From contig JAEVYT010000030.1 of assembly GCA_023392615.1 (NCBI GenBank), positions 767,587 to 831,586 of the forward strand: 64,000 bases of DNA. Reading direction: 5' to 3'. This document shows, piece after piece, positions 8,016 to 16,805 of the stretch. The DNA is from Bacillota bacterium. Lineage in GTDB: Bacteria > Bacillota > Clostridia > Lachnospirales > Lachnospiraceae. Each line of letters starts with the position of its first letter. Position 1 is the first letter of the stretch. The notes below the pieces were generated by a model. The model saw only the letters and a list, made by a program, of their open reading frames with translations. It was not told where the DNA came from and did not search any database. A program made the position numbers and the translations under genes.

Positions 8016-9299
8016 TTATTTATAATAATCGAAGCTCAACCCGTACATTCTTACGGTATCGCCTTCCTGAATACCAAGCTCCTCGAGCTGCTCTAGAATA
8101 CCGTTCTCTTTTAAGAACTTCTGGAAAAATTCAAAGCCTTTCTCCGAATCAAGATTCGTATATCCTAGCATACGCTCGATACGTGGACCTTCTACGGCGT
8201 AGAGCTTCTCATCTTCTTTCCATACCTCGAATGGTTCGTTCGAGTTTGCCAGATCATGGTATACAAATTCCTTCTCAAATACAATCGGAGCACGATCAAG
8301 CTTATTCAACATTCCTTTGACGTGGTATAATAATTCTTTTACACCCCTACCACTTACCGCTGATATAGGCATTACAGGGATACCCTGTGGTTCAAAAGTT
8401 GTTCTTAATTGGTTGAGAATAATCTCCTCGTCTTCCGGAAGCATAGCATCGGTTTTGTTCGCAGCGATGACCTGAGGTCTGTTTTCCAAATCAGCATTAT
8501 ATGCAGTAAGCTCCGCATTGATTAATTTAATATCCTCAATTGGATCTCTGCCTTCAGTTGCCGCTGCATCTACAAGATGAATAATTACTTTTGTTCTCTC
8601 GATATGTCTTAGGAATTCATGTCCTAGACCAAGTCCCTCCGAAGCGCCTTCGATGAGACCTGGTATATCAGCAATTACAAAACCGCCTCCCTCCATGTCA
8701 ACAACTCCAAGATTTGGAGTAAGTGTTGTGAAATGATAGTTACCAATCTTTGGTTTCGCGTTGGTAACACGTGATAAAAAGGTTGACTTACCAACATTCG
8801 GGAAACCTACTAAACCTACATCTGCAATCACCTTAAGCTCTAAAAGAACGTCCATCTCCTGTGCTTTCTGACCAGGTTGTGCGTACTTAGGAACCTGCAT
8901 AGTTGGAGTTGCGTAATGCTGGTTTCCTTTACCGCCTCTACCACCGCGAAGGACTAATTCTTTGCTTTGTCCGTTGGACATATCTGCTACAACCTTGCCG
9001 GTTGTTTTTTCTCTGATTACTGTGCCAGCTGGAACTTTGATGATGATATCCTCACCATCTTTACCGTGACATTTCTTTTTGCCACCGCTTTCGCCGTCCT
9101 GTGCGCTGTACTTTCGAATATATCGAAAATCAGACAATGTATTTAACCCTTCATCTACAACAAAGATTACATCGCCACCTCTGCCGCCGTCGCCGCCGTC
9201 AGGACCGCCGGCTGGTACAAAGATTTCTTTACGAAAGCTCACATGACCGTCGCCACCTTTGCCGGATTTGATATGAATTTCCGCTCTATCTGCAAACAT
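8016..9299 (-). CDS. obgE: GTPase Obg
   Basis: Essential GTPase in late 50S maturation and stress response. It has 427 residues from ATG 9299 with GGAGG 6 bases before; an upstream ATG at 9311 lacks a site. The glycine-rich Obg fold is at residues 1-155 (GGDGHVSFRKE, GGDGGRGGDV). The G domain is at about 160-330 with GFPNVGKST (G1), DIPGLIEGA (G3), ANKTD (G4) and SAVSG (G5). A C-terminal OCT domain covers about 350-427, the long form typical of Gram-positives. It follows rpmA after a terminator, so it probably has its own promoter. Confidence 0.97.
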   Translation of the reverse strand: MFADRAEIHIKSGKGGDGHVSFRKEIFVPAGGPDGGDGGRGGDVIFVVDEGLNTLSDFRYIRKYSAQDGESGGKKKCHGKDGEDIIIKVPAGTVIREKTTGKVVADMSNGQSKELVLRGGRGGKGNQHYATPTMQVPKYAQPGQKAQEMDVLLELKVIADVGLVGFPNVGKSTFLSRVTNAKPKIGNYHFTTLTPNLGVVDMEGGGFVIADIPGLIEGASEGLGLGHEFLRHIERTKVIIHLVDAAATEGRDPIEDIKLINAELTAYNADLENRPQVIAANKTDAMLPEDEEIILNQLRTTFEPQGIPVMPISAVSGRGVKELLYHVKGMLNKLDRAPIVFEKEFVYHDLANSNEPFEVWKEDEKLYAVEGPRIERMLGYTNLDSEKGFEFFQKFLKENGILEQLEELGIQEGDTVRMYGLSFDYYK

Positions 9300-9497
9300 A
9301 TTTGCCTCCATTCTTACTAACTACATGGTTTCATGTCATTATAAATGGTGAATGAATTCTGTGTTTCATTTATCATTTATAATGACATTATTTATCTGTG
9401 TAATATAAACGTGCAACGTCCATATTAATATTAAACATTATTATTTCCAACTTTACTTTGCTTATTATAAACAAAATATAGGGTAATTACAACCGAG

Positions 9498-9538
9498 CAA
9501 AAAAGAACCCCAAATTCTTACACTTTAGAATTTGGGGT
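9498..9538 (-). terminator. Terminator of the rplU-prp-rpmA operon
   Basis: A 12-base perfect stem (9507-9518 with 9527-9538) and 8-base loop are followed on the minus strand by a run of T (9498-9503). It separates rpmA from obgE. Confidence 0.88.
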
Positions 9539-9558
9539 CAATACCTAATGGTTTATGA

Positions 9559-9846
9559 CTATTTTGCTTCTACAGGGTAAACACTTGCTTGCTTTTTGTC
9601 TCTACCCTTACGCTCAAATTTAAGAACGCCATCTACTAAAGCAAATAATGTATCATCGCCACCGCGTCCTACGTTAGTTCCTGGATGGATCTTTGTACCG
9701 CGCTGTCTGTAAAGAATATTTCCTGCAAGAACAAATTGACCATCTGCTCTTTTAGCGCCCAATCTCTTGGATTCGGAATCTCTACCGTTCTTGGTAGAAC
9801 CAACACCCTTTTTGTGAGCGAAAAATTGAAGGTTCATTCTTAACAT
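9559..9846 (-). CDS. rpmA: 50S ribosomal protein L27 with cleavable N-terminal extension
   Basis: A 95-residue bL27. It begins MLRMNLQFF then AHKKGVGSTKNGRDS, the Firmicute form in which the first 9 residues are removed by the Prp cysteine protease before L27 can enter the ribosome; in E. coli L27 starts directly at the AHKK equivalent. The rest is canonical (GQFVLAGNILYRQRGTKIHPG, GGDDTLFALVDG). prp lies just upstream in the same operon. Confidence 0.97.
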   Translation of the reverse strand: MLRMNLQFFAHKKGVGSTKNGRDSESKRLGAKRADGQFVLAGNILYRQRGTKIHPGTNVGRGGDDTLFALVDGVLKFERKGRDKKQASVYPVEAK

Positions 9847-9921
9847 GTTCTACACCTCCTAAATTCAATGATATCTCAGATAAATTATTCTATGAATAGA
9901 TTCATCTATAACAATCTAAAG

Positions 9922-10254
9922 TTACTGTGAACTCAACTGAGTCAATTTGATGTACTTATCACCATATTCCTCTTCAACGTTCATAAGACCGAGTGCTAAG
10001 GAACTTAATAATAAATTAGCATTGCTTGAAAGCTCAGAAGTCACATGAAATTCTATAATTCCTTTTTTCTCGTCCTCATCATAAGTGAATTTGTCCGAGG
10101 TAAAATTCTCAATAGAATTAATGGTATTGATTACTAAGACTGAAACTGCCGCACATACAATGTCTTTTCCGAATTCGGCAAAGCCTGCATGTCCAGATAG
10201 CTTAAAACCAGTAATCAAATTCTCCGAATTTTTAAAAATAGCTACTTCAACCAT
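9922..10254 (-). CDS. prp: Ribosomal-processing cysteine protease Prp
   Basis: A 110-residue protein (YsxB family) that removes the N-terminal extension of L27. The catalytic pair is present at family positions: His22 in LSGHAGFAEFG and Cys34 in DIVCAAVSVL. Located between rplU (8-base gap) and rpmA, the invariant Firmicute order, and matched by an L27 carrying the extension. Confidence 0.94.
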   Translation of the reverse strand: MVEVAIFKNSENLITGFKLSGHAGFAEFGKDIVCAAVSVLVINTINSIENFTSDKFTYDEDEKKGIIEFHVTSELSSNANLLLSSLALGLMNVEEEYGDKYIKLTQLSSQ

Positions 10255-10262
10255 AATTTTAC

Positions 10263-10571
10263 CTATGCGTTGATCTTTTCAATCTTAACCTTGGTAAATG
10301 GCTGTCTGTGACCATTCTTCTTGTGATATCCTGATTTTCTCTTGTATCTGAAAACAATAACTTTTTTGTTTTTGCCTTCTTCAACAACAGTTGCAGAAAC
10401 ATTAGCATTAGCTACTGTAGGGCTACCTACTACTAATTCGCCGTTGTTTACAGCGAGTACTTGATCGAAAGTTACAGTTTGACCTGCTTCTACACCAAGC
10501 TTCTCTACTTTAATGATATCGCCTTCCGCTACTTTGTACTGTTTTCCACCAGTTGCAATAATTGCGTACAT
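10263..10571 (-). CDS. rplU: 50S ribosomal protein L21
   Basis: A bL21 of 102 residues starting MYAIIATGGKQYKV; AGGAGG stands 7 bases before ATG 10571, so the longer frame upstream is not used. Typical sequence: the EKLGVEAGQTVTFDQVLAV segment and the C-terminal KRKSGYHKKNGHRQPFT RNA-contact region. First gene of rplU-prp-rpmA. Confidence 0.97.
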   Translation of the reverse strand: MYAIIATGGKQYKVAEGDIIKVEKLGVEAGQTVTFDQVLAVNNGELVVGSPTVANANVSATVVEEGKNKKVIVFRYKRKSGYHKKNGHRQPFTKVKIEKINA

Positions 10572-10680
10572 ATTGGCACCTCCTATTATCATTACTCGCC
10601 AACTATGGTGTTTGAACTTTTCATCACTTGATTACCAAACAATTCCAATTTCGAAACTTATACCTCGTTGTGCGGCACAC
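10572..10680 (-). ncRNA. L21 leader RNA
   Basis: About 110 bases between the putative transcription start and rplU. The leader has CCGCACAACGAGGTA near its 5' end and TTGGCGAGTAATGA just before the AGGAGG. These match my memory of the conserved Firmicute L21 leader (ribosomal protein autoregulatory RNA). The family assignment is recall; a covariance-model search would settle it. Confidence 0.55.
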
Positions 10681-10686
10681 TAAGAT

Positions 10687-10715
10687 ATAATAATATAAAT
10701 GTCCCTGTTTGTCAA
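10687..10715 (-). promoter_or_regulatory. Promoter of the rplU operon
   Basis: A perfect minus-strand TTGACA (10710-10715), 17 bases, then TATTAT (10687-10692). Transcription would start near 10680. Confidence 0.75.
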
Positions 10716-10739
10716 TGAAAAAATATGATAAATAGAATA

Positions 10740-11210
10740 CTACTCCGCTATATTACACAGAGTTGCATCAATATATTCAACTAATGATTCTCGTGGAAGG
10801 GTTAATTGACATCCACGAATGCCTGCACTGATTGTTATTTCATCATAAAGAATGGCAGTTTCATCCATATAGGTAGGGAATTTTTTCTTCATCCCAATTG
10901 GAGAACATCCGCCTCGTATGTAACCTGTTGTTGCGAGTAAATCTTTAACATGAAGCATCTCTATTTTTTTGTCACCGATGACAGTGGCGGCTCTTTTTAA
11001 ATTCAATTCAAGATTAACCGGGATGCAAAAGACAACGATACCTTTTTTCTCCCCCTTAGCGACCAGTGTCTTGAATACCTGCTCTACCGGTATACCGATT
11101 TGAACGGCAACATGCTCGCCAGTGAGATTATTCTCATCCACTTCATATTCGATTGAGTGATAGGGGATTTTGGCCTGATCTAATAGCCGCATCACATTCG
11201 TTTTTACCAT
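10740..11210 (-). CDS. YbaK/EbsC-family aminoacyl-tRNA(Pro) deacylase
   Basis: About 156 residues of the YbaK fold, which hydrolyses mischarged Cys-tRNA(Pro) in trans. Typical stretches: VFKTLVAKGEK, FCIPVNLELNLKRAA, the lysine in AATVIGDKKIEML, GYIRGGCSPIGMKKKFPTY and ISAGIRGCQLTL. The start is taken at ATG 11210 (MVKTNVMRLLDQ, as family members begin). A GTG at 11225, closer to an AAAGGTAGG site, is an alternative that adds five residues. It stands between rng and rplU; a tRNA-quality role fits this translation-rich block. Confidence 0.9.
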   Translation of the reverse strand: MVKTNVMRLLDQAKIPYHSIEYEVDENNLTGEHVAVQIGIPVEQVFKTLVAKGEKKGIVVFCIPVNLELNLKRAATVIGDKKIEMLHVKDLLATTGYIRGGCSPIGMKKKFPTYMDETAILYDEITISAGIRGCQLTLPRESLVEYIDATLCNIAE

Positions 11211-11350
11211 ACGATTAATACACACCTACCTTTCATGTTAGCTTATGTTGAGCGTTTTTAAGTTGCATCATTATTGAATCAAATTATGTCTTTTAATGCA
11301 TCACACTAACTTAACATGCAATCCATTATAATGTAAATTGCTAATAGACA

Positions 11351-12580
11351 TTATTTATTCTTCCTTCTAACCTCTTCTACCTGTTCATGTAAAGGTTTTC
11401 TTACCTTTTTACGAGTGACTTCAACAAGACCCAAAGCAGTCATATCAACTAAAGTCGTTTTAATAGGATCTTGCTTTAAATAATTCTCAAGCTCATTCAT
11501 TAATAATTCGTTATCTTTTTGTAAATCCATATCAATAAAATCTATAATGATGATACCTGATAAATTACGTAGTCTTATTTGTCTTGCTATCTCTTTTGCT
11601 GCTTCTCGGTTTACTTTCAAGAAAGTCTCCTGTACTTTCTTTTTACCCGCTACCGCCTTACCGGTATTGACGTCAATTACAGTCAATGCTTCTGTTGGTT
11701 GAATTACAAGAGTTCCACCCGACTTTAGCCATACCATCGGTCGAATCGCCTCGGTTAATTTATCTTGAATACCATACAGATTTGATAGACTTAAGGTTGG
11801 ATCTTTATATAGTCTAAGTTTGCCTAAGTCCTCGGGCTGATATTGTTCCAAATAATCCTTTATATTATCGTGCAGTTTCTCATTATCCGTAACAAATTCT
11901 TCTACATTATCTGCATAGCCGTCCCGGATATCACAGATGTAATTGGGGGGCGTTGTATATAATAAGGAAAAACAAGATTTATGAATTCCATAATTACGGA
12001 TTTTTTCATAAGCTTCAATCAATTTTTTAATTTCATCCGTAATCTTCTCTTCCGAATTATAAGCCGCATTTGTGCGTATAATGAAGCCATACTCCCCGTT
12101 TTGAAACTTTTTGGTGATAGACTTCAACCTTTGACGTTCCTTCTCGTCGTTTATCTTCGATGACACACCATTCGTAGTTTTACCATAGGTTAAAGCAACA
12201 TATCTGCCGGTAAAGTTAATATTGGAGCTTACAACTGGAGCCTTTGTTTTAACATCTTCTTTCGTCACCTGAACGACAAGTTCGTCCCCAATTCTTAGTT
12301 TTACTTCTGTTGGCTTAAGATTACGTTTTTCAGGATTACTTTCGGACATAATTGGATATCGATTTTCTCCTAAGGAGTAATAACACATTTTACCATCCGA
12401 GATTTCAACAAACGCTGCATTTATATTCTTGATTATATTTTTTACTTTACCCAAATAAATATTGCCAAGGATTGAGGAGTTTTCGCAAGAATTCAAAGAA
12501 ACTTGAACTATATCTCTGCCTTCAAAAAACGCAGACATGATTTGATTTTCATTTTTCGTAATAATCAATTTGTTATTCAT
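11351..12580 (-). CDS. rng: Ribonuclease E/G
   Basis: Endoribonuclease of 409 residues for rRNA and mRNA processing. The N-terminal S1-like domain has GNIYLGKVKNIIKNINAAFVEI. The catalytic domain keeps both metal-binding aspartates, in LTVIDVNTGK and IIIIDFIDM, and the RQIRLRNLSG motif. It ends at VEVTRKKVRKPLHEQ plus a basic tail, so the CPxC zinc-link motif that follows this point in E. coli RNase E and G is absent. How subunits pair without the zinc link is unclear. It is in line with the radical SAM/DUF2344 genes upstream, a conserved clostridial order. Confidence 0.93.
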   Translation of the reverse strand: MNNKLIITKNENQIMSAFFEGRDIVQVSLNSCENSSILGNIYLGKVKNIIKNINAAFVEISDGKMCYYSLGENRYPIMSESNPEKRNLKPTEVKLRIGDELVVQVTKEDVKTKAPVVSSNINFTGRYVALTYGKTTNGVSSKINDEKERQRLKSITKKFQNGEYGFIIRTNAAYNSEEKITDEIKKLIEAYEKIRNYGIHKSCFSLLYTTPPNYICDIRDGYADNVEEFVTDNEKLHDNIKDYLEQYQPEDLGKLRLYKDPTLSLSNLYGIQDKLTEAIRPMVWLKSGGTLVIQPTEALTVIDVNTGKAVAGKKKVQETFLKVNREAAKEIARQIRLRNLSGIIIIDFIDMDLQKDNELLMNELENYLKQDPIKTTLVDMTALGLVEVTRKKVRKPLHEQVEEVRRKNK

Positions 12581-12608
12581 GTTTCACTCCTTTGGGGCGT
12601 TATAATAA

Positions 12609-13448
12609 TTATCTTTCCAGCTTTTCCAGCGCAATTAATTTGCTTTGCTCTAGGTCTTTCGTATATACCTCAATGCGATGAACCTGCCACGCAAATTTTT
12701 CAAAAGGCTGACCAATTGTATCGTAAAATGCCTCCATCACGAGCTCCGGTTTAAGATTGGCCGCACTTCCGGTATCTACTTGAAGATATACTTTGATGCC
12801 ATTTTTATAATGGTCTGCTATTGATTCTACAGACATAGTATATCCTTCCACAGGATTCGTATGGGTCAGTTCCTCTTCGGAAATTAATACATCCTTAAGC
12901 TTATTCTTGTATTCTTGTTCTTCATATGCAACTAATGTAATCATTGGTTTTATATCAACCGCTTTCTCACTGTTCTTTGTCTTCTTATCAACGATAATTT
13001 CCTTACGAGTTATAAATTCTTCAAACATATTCTGAAATTCTTGTTGATTAGTGATCCCTTTTATTGAATAATCATCTTTTAAGGATACCAGATAGTCTGC
13101 GGAACCAACTAGAGACATCGCAGTAACCATTCTCTGATTTTGAATCGGATCTAATAATGGGTGAAACCCAGTAATACGAAAACCTTCAGAAGACGCTGCA
13201 TTCATTCTTTCGACCATCTTTTTGGCGGAATCACTGGATAAAAGCTGTACATCCAGATATTCTCCGTCGCTGGTCAAACCAACACCAAGAGGCGCAGCAA
13301 AGGACATGATTTGGTGAGGACTAAAGCCTTTGGAATATTCACTATCAATCTCTGCTCTGCGGAATAACTTTTGAAAATATCTCATAACGTCAAGGTGACC
13401 GATAAATTTCATTGCACCATATTTTTGAAACTTAATTCTTGCTTTCAT
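12609..13448 (-). CDS. DUF2344 radical-SAM-linked protein (TIGR03936)
   Basis: A 279-residue DUF2344 family protein, encoded next to or fused to the TIGR03960 radical SAM protein in many bacteria. It starts MKARIKFQKYGAMKFIGHLD and continues ISPHQ-like FSPHQIMSFAAPLGVGLTS, family hallmarks. The start lies inside the end of the radical SAM gene (17-base overlap, GGAGG present), so the two are coupled. Biochemical role unknown; the link to rng and ribosomal genes suggests RNA or ribosome modification, an inference only. Confidence 0.9.
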   Translation of the reverse strand: MKARIKFQKYGAMKFIGHLDVMRYFQKLFRRAEIDSEYSKGFSPHQIMSFAAPLGVGLTSDGEYLDVQLLSSDSAKKMVERMNAASSEGFRITGFHPLLDPIQNQRMVTAMSLVGSADYLVSLKDDYSIKGITNQQEFQNMFEEFITRKEIIVDKKTKNSEKAVDIKPMITLVAYEEQEYKNKLKDVLISEEELTHTNPVEGYTMSVESIADHYKNGIKVYLQVDTGSAANLKPELVMEAFYDTIGQPFEKFAWQVHRIEVYTKDLEQSKLIALEKLER

Positions 13449-15336
13449 CCTGAACCTCCTCTAATGTCTGATTTGTTATGATGGCCGGACAGGTACCATC
13501 TGCAAAAACCTTGGCACCACAATTATAGCAAGCTTGTCTACAGTTTGGTGTAACACTCTCACCTTTCGCACGTTGATATTCCTTTAATAAGAACTGCTTG
13601 GTTACGCCTACGTCTATGAAATCCCAAGGGAAAATTTCATCTTCGGAACGTTCTCTACTGTTGTAGAATTCAATGTCAATGCCATTCGTTTCAAAAGCCT
13701 GCATCCATTTTTGATAATCGAAATGTTCGCTCCAAGAATCATATAAACAACCAAGTTGATAGGCATCATAGATAACTTTACTGATTTTACGGTCACCTCT
13801 TGCCATAGCACCTTCTAACACGGTGAGTTTCGCTTCATGCCAATTGTATTTTATACTTTTACGATTTAATTGCTCGTTCATTCGATCTCTTAAGAAGCGC
13901 GCTTTTTCAATGAATTCCTCTCCGGTATTCATTCTTGACCATTGGAATGGCGTAAACGGCTTTGGCACAAAAAAGGAGGTACTGGATACAATACTGACTT
14001 TACCATTGCGCTCTTCCTTTGGAATTGTATAATATTCTCTAGCTATCTTTTCTGATAAGGTAGCAATTCCCTCAATATCATCATTTGTTTCAGTCGGAAG
14101 TCCTAGCATAAAGTATAATTTAACTCGGTTCCAACCACCTTGGAATGCCTTTAATGCACCACCAAGAATAATTTCTTCGGTTAATCCTTTATTGATCACA
14201 TCACGAAGTCGCTGACTTCCCGCTTCCGGTGCAAAGGTTAAACTACTCTTTCGTACATCCTGTACCTTACTCATTACATCTAGTGCAAAGGCATCAATAC
14301 GAAGAGAAGGCAAAGAGATATTTACACCTTTTGAGCCAAATTCGTCTATTAAGAAATATACCAACTCCTGAAGATAAGAATAATCACTGGAACTTAAGGA
14401 GCTTAAGGAGATTTCCTCGTGTCCGGTAGATTTTAGCATCTCATAAGCACATTCCTTCAGATATTCTAATTTTCTTTCTCTCGTTGGTCGATAAATCATT
14501 CCCGCCTGACAGAAACGACATCCTCTAATACATCCTCGTTGTATCTCTAAAACTACGCGATCTTGTGTAGCCTTGATAAATGGAACTACCGGCTTTGTTG
14601 GATAATAAGCCTCACTAAGATTCATCTCTACCTGCTTCATAACTTGATTCGGTGCAAAAGAATTGTTTGGAGTAAAACTTTCTATTGTTCCATCTTCTTT
14701 ATATTTAACATCATAAAAAGCAGGCACATACATTCCTTCGATTTGTGCCACTTTTTCTAAAAACTCATATTTTGATAAACCTGATTTTTTACTTTCCTTA
14801 TAAACATCGAGTAGATTATCGTATGCTGTTTCCCCTTCACCGATATAAAATATATCAAAAAAGTCTGCGATTGGCTCAGGATTATAACTGCAGGGACCAC
14901 CACCGATTACGATAGGATACCCTTCGGTTCTGTCATTGGCATAAAGAGGTATCTGTGATAGTTCCAATACTTGAAGAATGTTAGTATAACACATCTCATA
15001 TTGTAATGTGATTCCTAAGAAGTCAAAATCCTTTATCGGATCTTGGCTTTCGAGCGCGAATAGAGGAATATTCTTCTCTCTCATCACCTTGTCCAAGTCC
15101 ACCCAAGGAGAATATACTCTCTCACAATAGGTATCCTCACGTCGATTCAGGATATCATATAGAATTTGTATTCCTAAATGAGACATACCGATTTCGTATA
15201 CATCTGGAAAACACATACAAAAACGAATGTCAACTTTTGATTTGTCTTTTTCTATAGCATTTACTTCACCACCGATATATCTTGCTGGCTTTTCAACTGT
15301 TAATAATGTCTCGTCTGATAGTGCTAATTTTCTCAT
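13432..15336 (-). CDS. TIGR03960-family B12-binding/radical SAM protein
   Basis: A 634-residue protein with an N-terminal cobalamin-binding-like Rossmann region (RFCMCFPDVYEIGMSHLG, then VIGGGPCSYNPEP). The radical SAM core at about 255-470 has the cluster motif in RGCIRGCRFCQAG (CxxxCxxC) and PSLRIDAF. The C terminus has a cysteine set CRQACYNCGAKVFADGTC, probably a second metal site. YgiQ-like enzymes are related; the substrate is unknown. GGAGG lies 4-5 bases before the start. First gene of the transcription unit containing DUF2344 and rng. Confidence 0.92.
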   Translation of the reverse strand: MRKLALSDETLLTVEKPARYIGGEVNAIEKDKSKVDIRFCMCFPDVYEIGMSHLGIQILYDILNRREDTYCERVYSPWVDLDKVMREKNIPLFALESQDPIKDFDFLGITLQYEMCYTNILQVLELSQIPLYANDRTEGYPIVIGGGPCSYNPEPIADFFDIFYIGEGETAYDNLLDVYKESKKSGLSKYEFLEKVAQIEGMYVPAFYDVKYKEDGTIESFTPNNSFAPNQVMKQVEMNLSEAYYPTKPVVPFIKATQDRVVLEIQRGCIRGCRFCQAGMIYRPTRERKLEYLKECAYEMLKSTGHEEISLSSLSSSDYSYLQELVYFLIDEFGSKGVNISLPSLRIDAFALDVMSKVQDVRKSSLTFAPEAGSQRLRDVINKGLTEEIILGGALKAFQGGWNRVKLYFMLGLPTETNDDIEGIATLSEKIAREYYTIPKEERNGKVSIVSSTSFFVPKPFTPFQWSRMNTGEEFIEKARFLRDRMNEQLNRKSIKYNWHEAKLTVLEGAMARGDRKISKVIYDAYQLGCLYDSWSEHFDYQKWMQAFETNGIDIEFYNSRERSEDEIFPWDFIDVGVTKQFLLKEYQRAKGESVTPNCRQACYNCGAKVFADGTCPAIITNQTLEEVQDESKN

Positions 15337-15456
15337 TTTACCTCCATGGCGCTGATTGCAGCACCTACCTTAGTGCACGAAATATCTCGAAAGAAATTTC
15401 GCCAAACGGATGTTACTCATACATTTTCGTAATAATCCGTTTTTTCTGTCCGATAT

Positions 15457-15485
15457 ATTATAACTGATAACCTGTGAAATTACAA
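15457..15485 (-). promoter_or_regulatory. Promoter of the radical SAM-rng operon
   Basis: Minus-strand TTGTAA (15480-15485), 17 bases, TATAAT (15457-15462). The roughly 110-base leader between here and 15336 contains an inverted repeat (AAACGGAT ... ATCCGTTT, 15405-15442), which could be a regulatory hairpin. Confidence 0.6.
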
Positions 15486-15507
15486 CGAACAATAGAATAA
15501 GTTATAC

Positions 15508-16122
15508 TTATTTTAACCATCCGACAATTATATTTTCCAAATCTTTTAACGCATCATTCCCTGTTACGTATTCTTTAATAACCTGATTGGAGACGTTACC
15601 TGCTTTTACGTGAAATTTATCAAGTGCAAAGATACTTAAAAATAGAATAATCGCGCAAACACTTCGTATCAGGATGGAACGAAACGAGGCTAATTGCTGT
15701 TCTGGGTTCTTAGTTATTGTATGATTCTCCGGAGCATTATGAAACAGATTCATTGCATGGGAATTTTTATCGCTCAGCTGCTCACTTGGAATATCAGGTT
15801 CCATATAATTAATATCATATGGTTTACTATAAAGCTGAACATTACTTAATTGGCGAAGACAAGATTCTCGTGCCTGCCTAATATATTCGGCTCTAGATAT
15901 CATAGGAGCTTCGTTTATGTAGTCATTTGAAACCAAAGGTAGATTTTCCGCGTCCTGTTTTGTAACCTTTGTTTTATCCGGCCGAAGCTGTGTTGCATCT
16001 TTTCTCGGTATCAACTGATTTGTTTCACTAAGATTACCATCATGAAACAGATTTTGATTCATATAATGTAAATTCTCCTCAATTTGAGGAATGGTTGTGG
16101 TGTCATCAATCTTACTATTCAT
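15508..16122 (-). CDS. Hypothetical protein with one membrane helix
   Basis: A 204-residue protein not recognised. Residues 1-150 are polar and probably disordered, rich in Asn, Gln and Glu. One hydrophobic helix (ILIRSVCAIILFLSIFAL, about 149-166) is followed by a short tail ending DALKDLENIIVGWLK. There is no signal peptide, so the topology is an N-terminal cytoplasmic part with a C-terminal anchor. GGAGG precedes the start. It stands just beyond the divergently controlled radical SAM operon and has no obvious partner. Confidence 0.7.
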   Translation of the reverse strand: MNSKIDDTTTIPQIEENLHYMNQNLFHDGNLSETNQLIPRKDATQLRPDKTKVTKQDAENLPLVSNDYINEAPMISRAEYIRQARESCLRQLSNVQLYSKPYDINYMEPDIPSEQLSDKNSHAMNLFHNAPENHTITKNPEQQLASFRSILIRSVCAIILFLSIFALDKFHVKAGNVSNQVIKEYVTGNDALKDLENIIVGWLK

Positions 16123-16303
16123 ATGGCGCCTCCTTTCAATCCTTACATTGCTTGTTTTAATTCATTATATTGAGACAAAGAGCCAGTTATACCAAAGAAA
16201 ACAGCAAAATTCATGCACTTTAAAATGTCATGCGGAACGCAAAGTCAATATACATCGTCATATATATATTCTATCATTACCCTATTAAGGGAGGGGGATA
16301 AAA

Positions 16304-16705
16304 TTGAAGAAATGGATAATTACAAGTCTGTTTATATTGCTAACAATAACCATATTAATCGTAATTAATATTTCAGGTGAGAAACCTTTAAAAGACTTAA
16401 AGGTTAAGGATATTGAAAAAGTTGAAGTGTTTTTACAACCACCCAATATAAAAAAAGAAGTAACAGACAAAGAACAGATCCAAAAACTAGTAGAAACCTT
16501 AAACCGAATTGTAATCTATAAGAAAAATAATTCGTGGGGAAATTATAATGGTCAATTTGTACAATACACAATTACGAAAAAGAATGGGGAGATAATAAAA
16601 TGGGGTGATTATAACCCATATATTGTACTTAACGGAGTTGGATACAAAGCAAAATATCAGCCCTGTGAGGAGTTAAATGCACTTGCGAACAAGATAATAG
16701 AATAG
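16304..16705 (+). CDS. Hypothetical membrane-anchored small protein
   Basis: A 133-residue protein with a TTG start (16304), supported by GGGAGGGGG 7 bases upstream. Residues 3-22 form an N-terminal membrane helix or uncleaved signal (WIITSLFILLTITILIVINI). The extracellular part alternates beta strands, with SWGNYNGQFVQYTITKKNG and IKWGDYNPYIVLNG, recalling small DUF5301-type domains. It has no lipobox cysteine. It is alone and divergent from the gene at 15.5-16.1 kb. Role unknown. Confidence 0.65.
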   Translation: MKKWIITSLFILLTITILIVINISGEKPLKDLKVKDIEKVEVFLQPPNIKKEVTDKEQIQKLVETLNRIVIYKKNNSWGNYNGQFVQYTITKKNGEIIKWGDYNPYIVLNGVGYKAKYQPCEELNALANKIIE

Positions 16706-16805
16706 GGCAACTAACTAATTGATAAAATTCAACTTATCTCCTTTAAGTTTACGAAAATAATATATTTCAAGTAAAACTTACTTCGGATTATGCTTATAAT
16801 CTTCA

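Noticed and set aside
15337..15456. Cobalamin riboswitch before the B12-binding radical SAM gene
   Set aside because: The leader is only about 110 bases and no B12-box type sequence is seen; only a simple inverted repeat.
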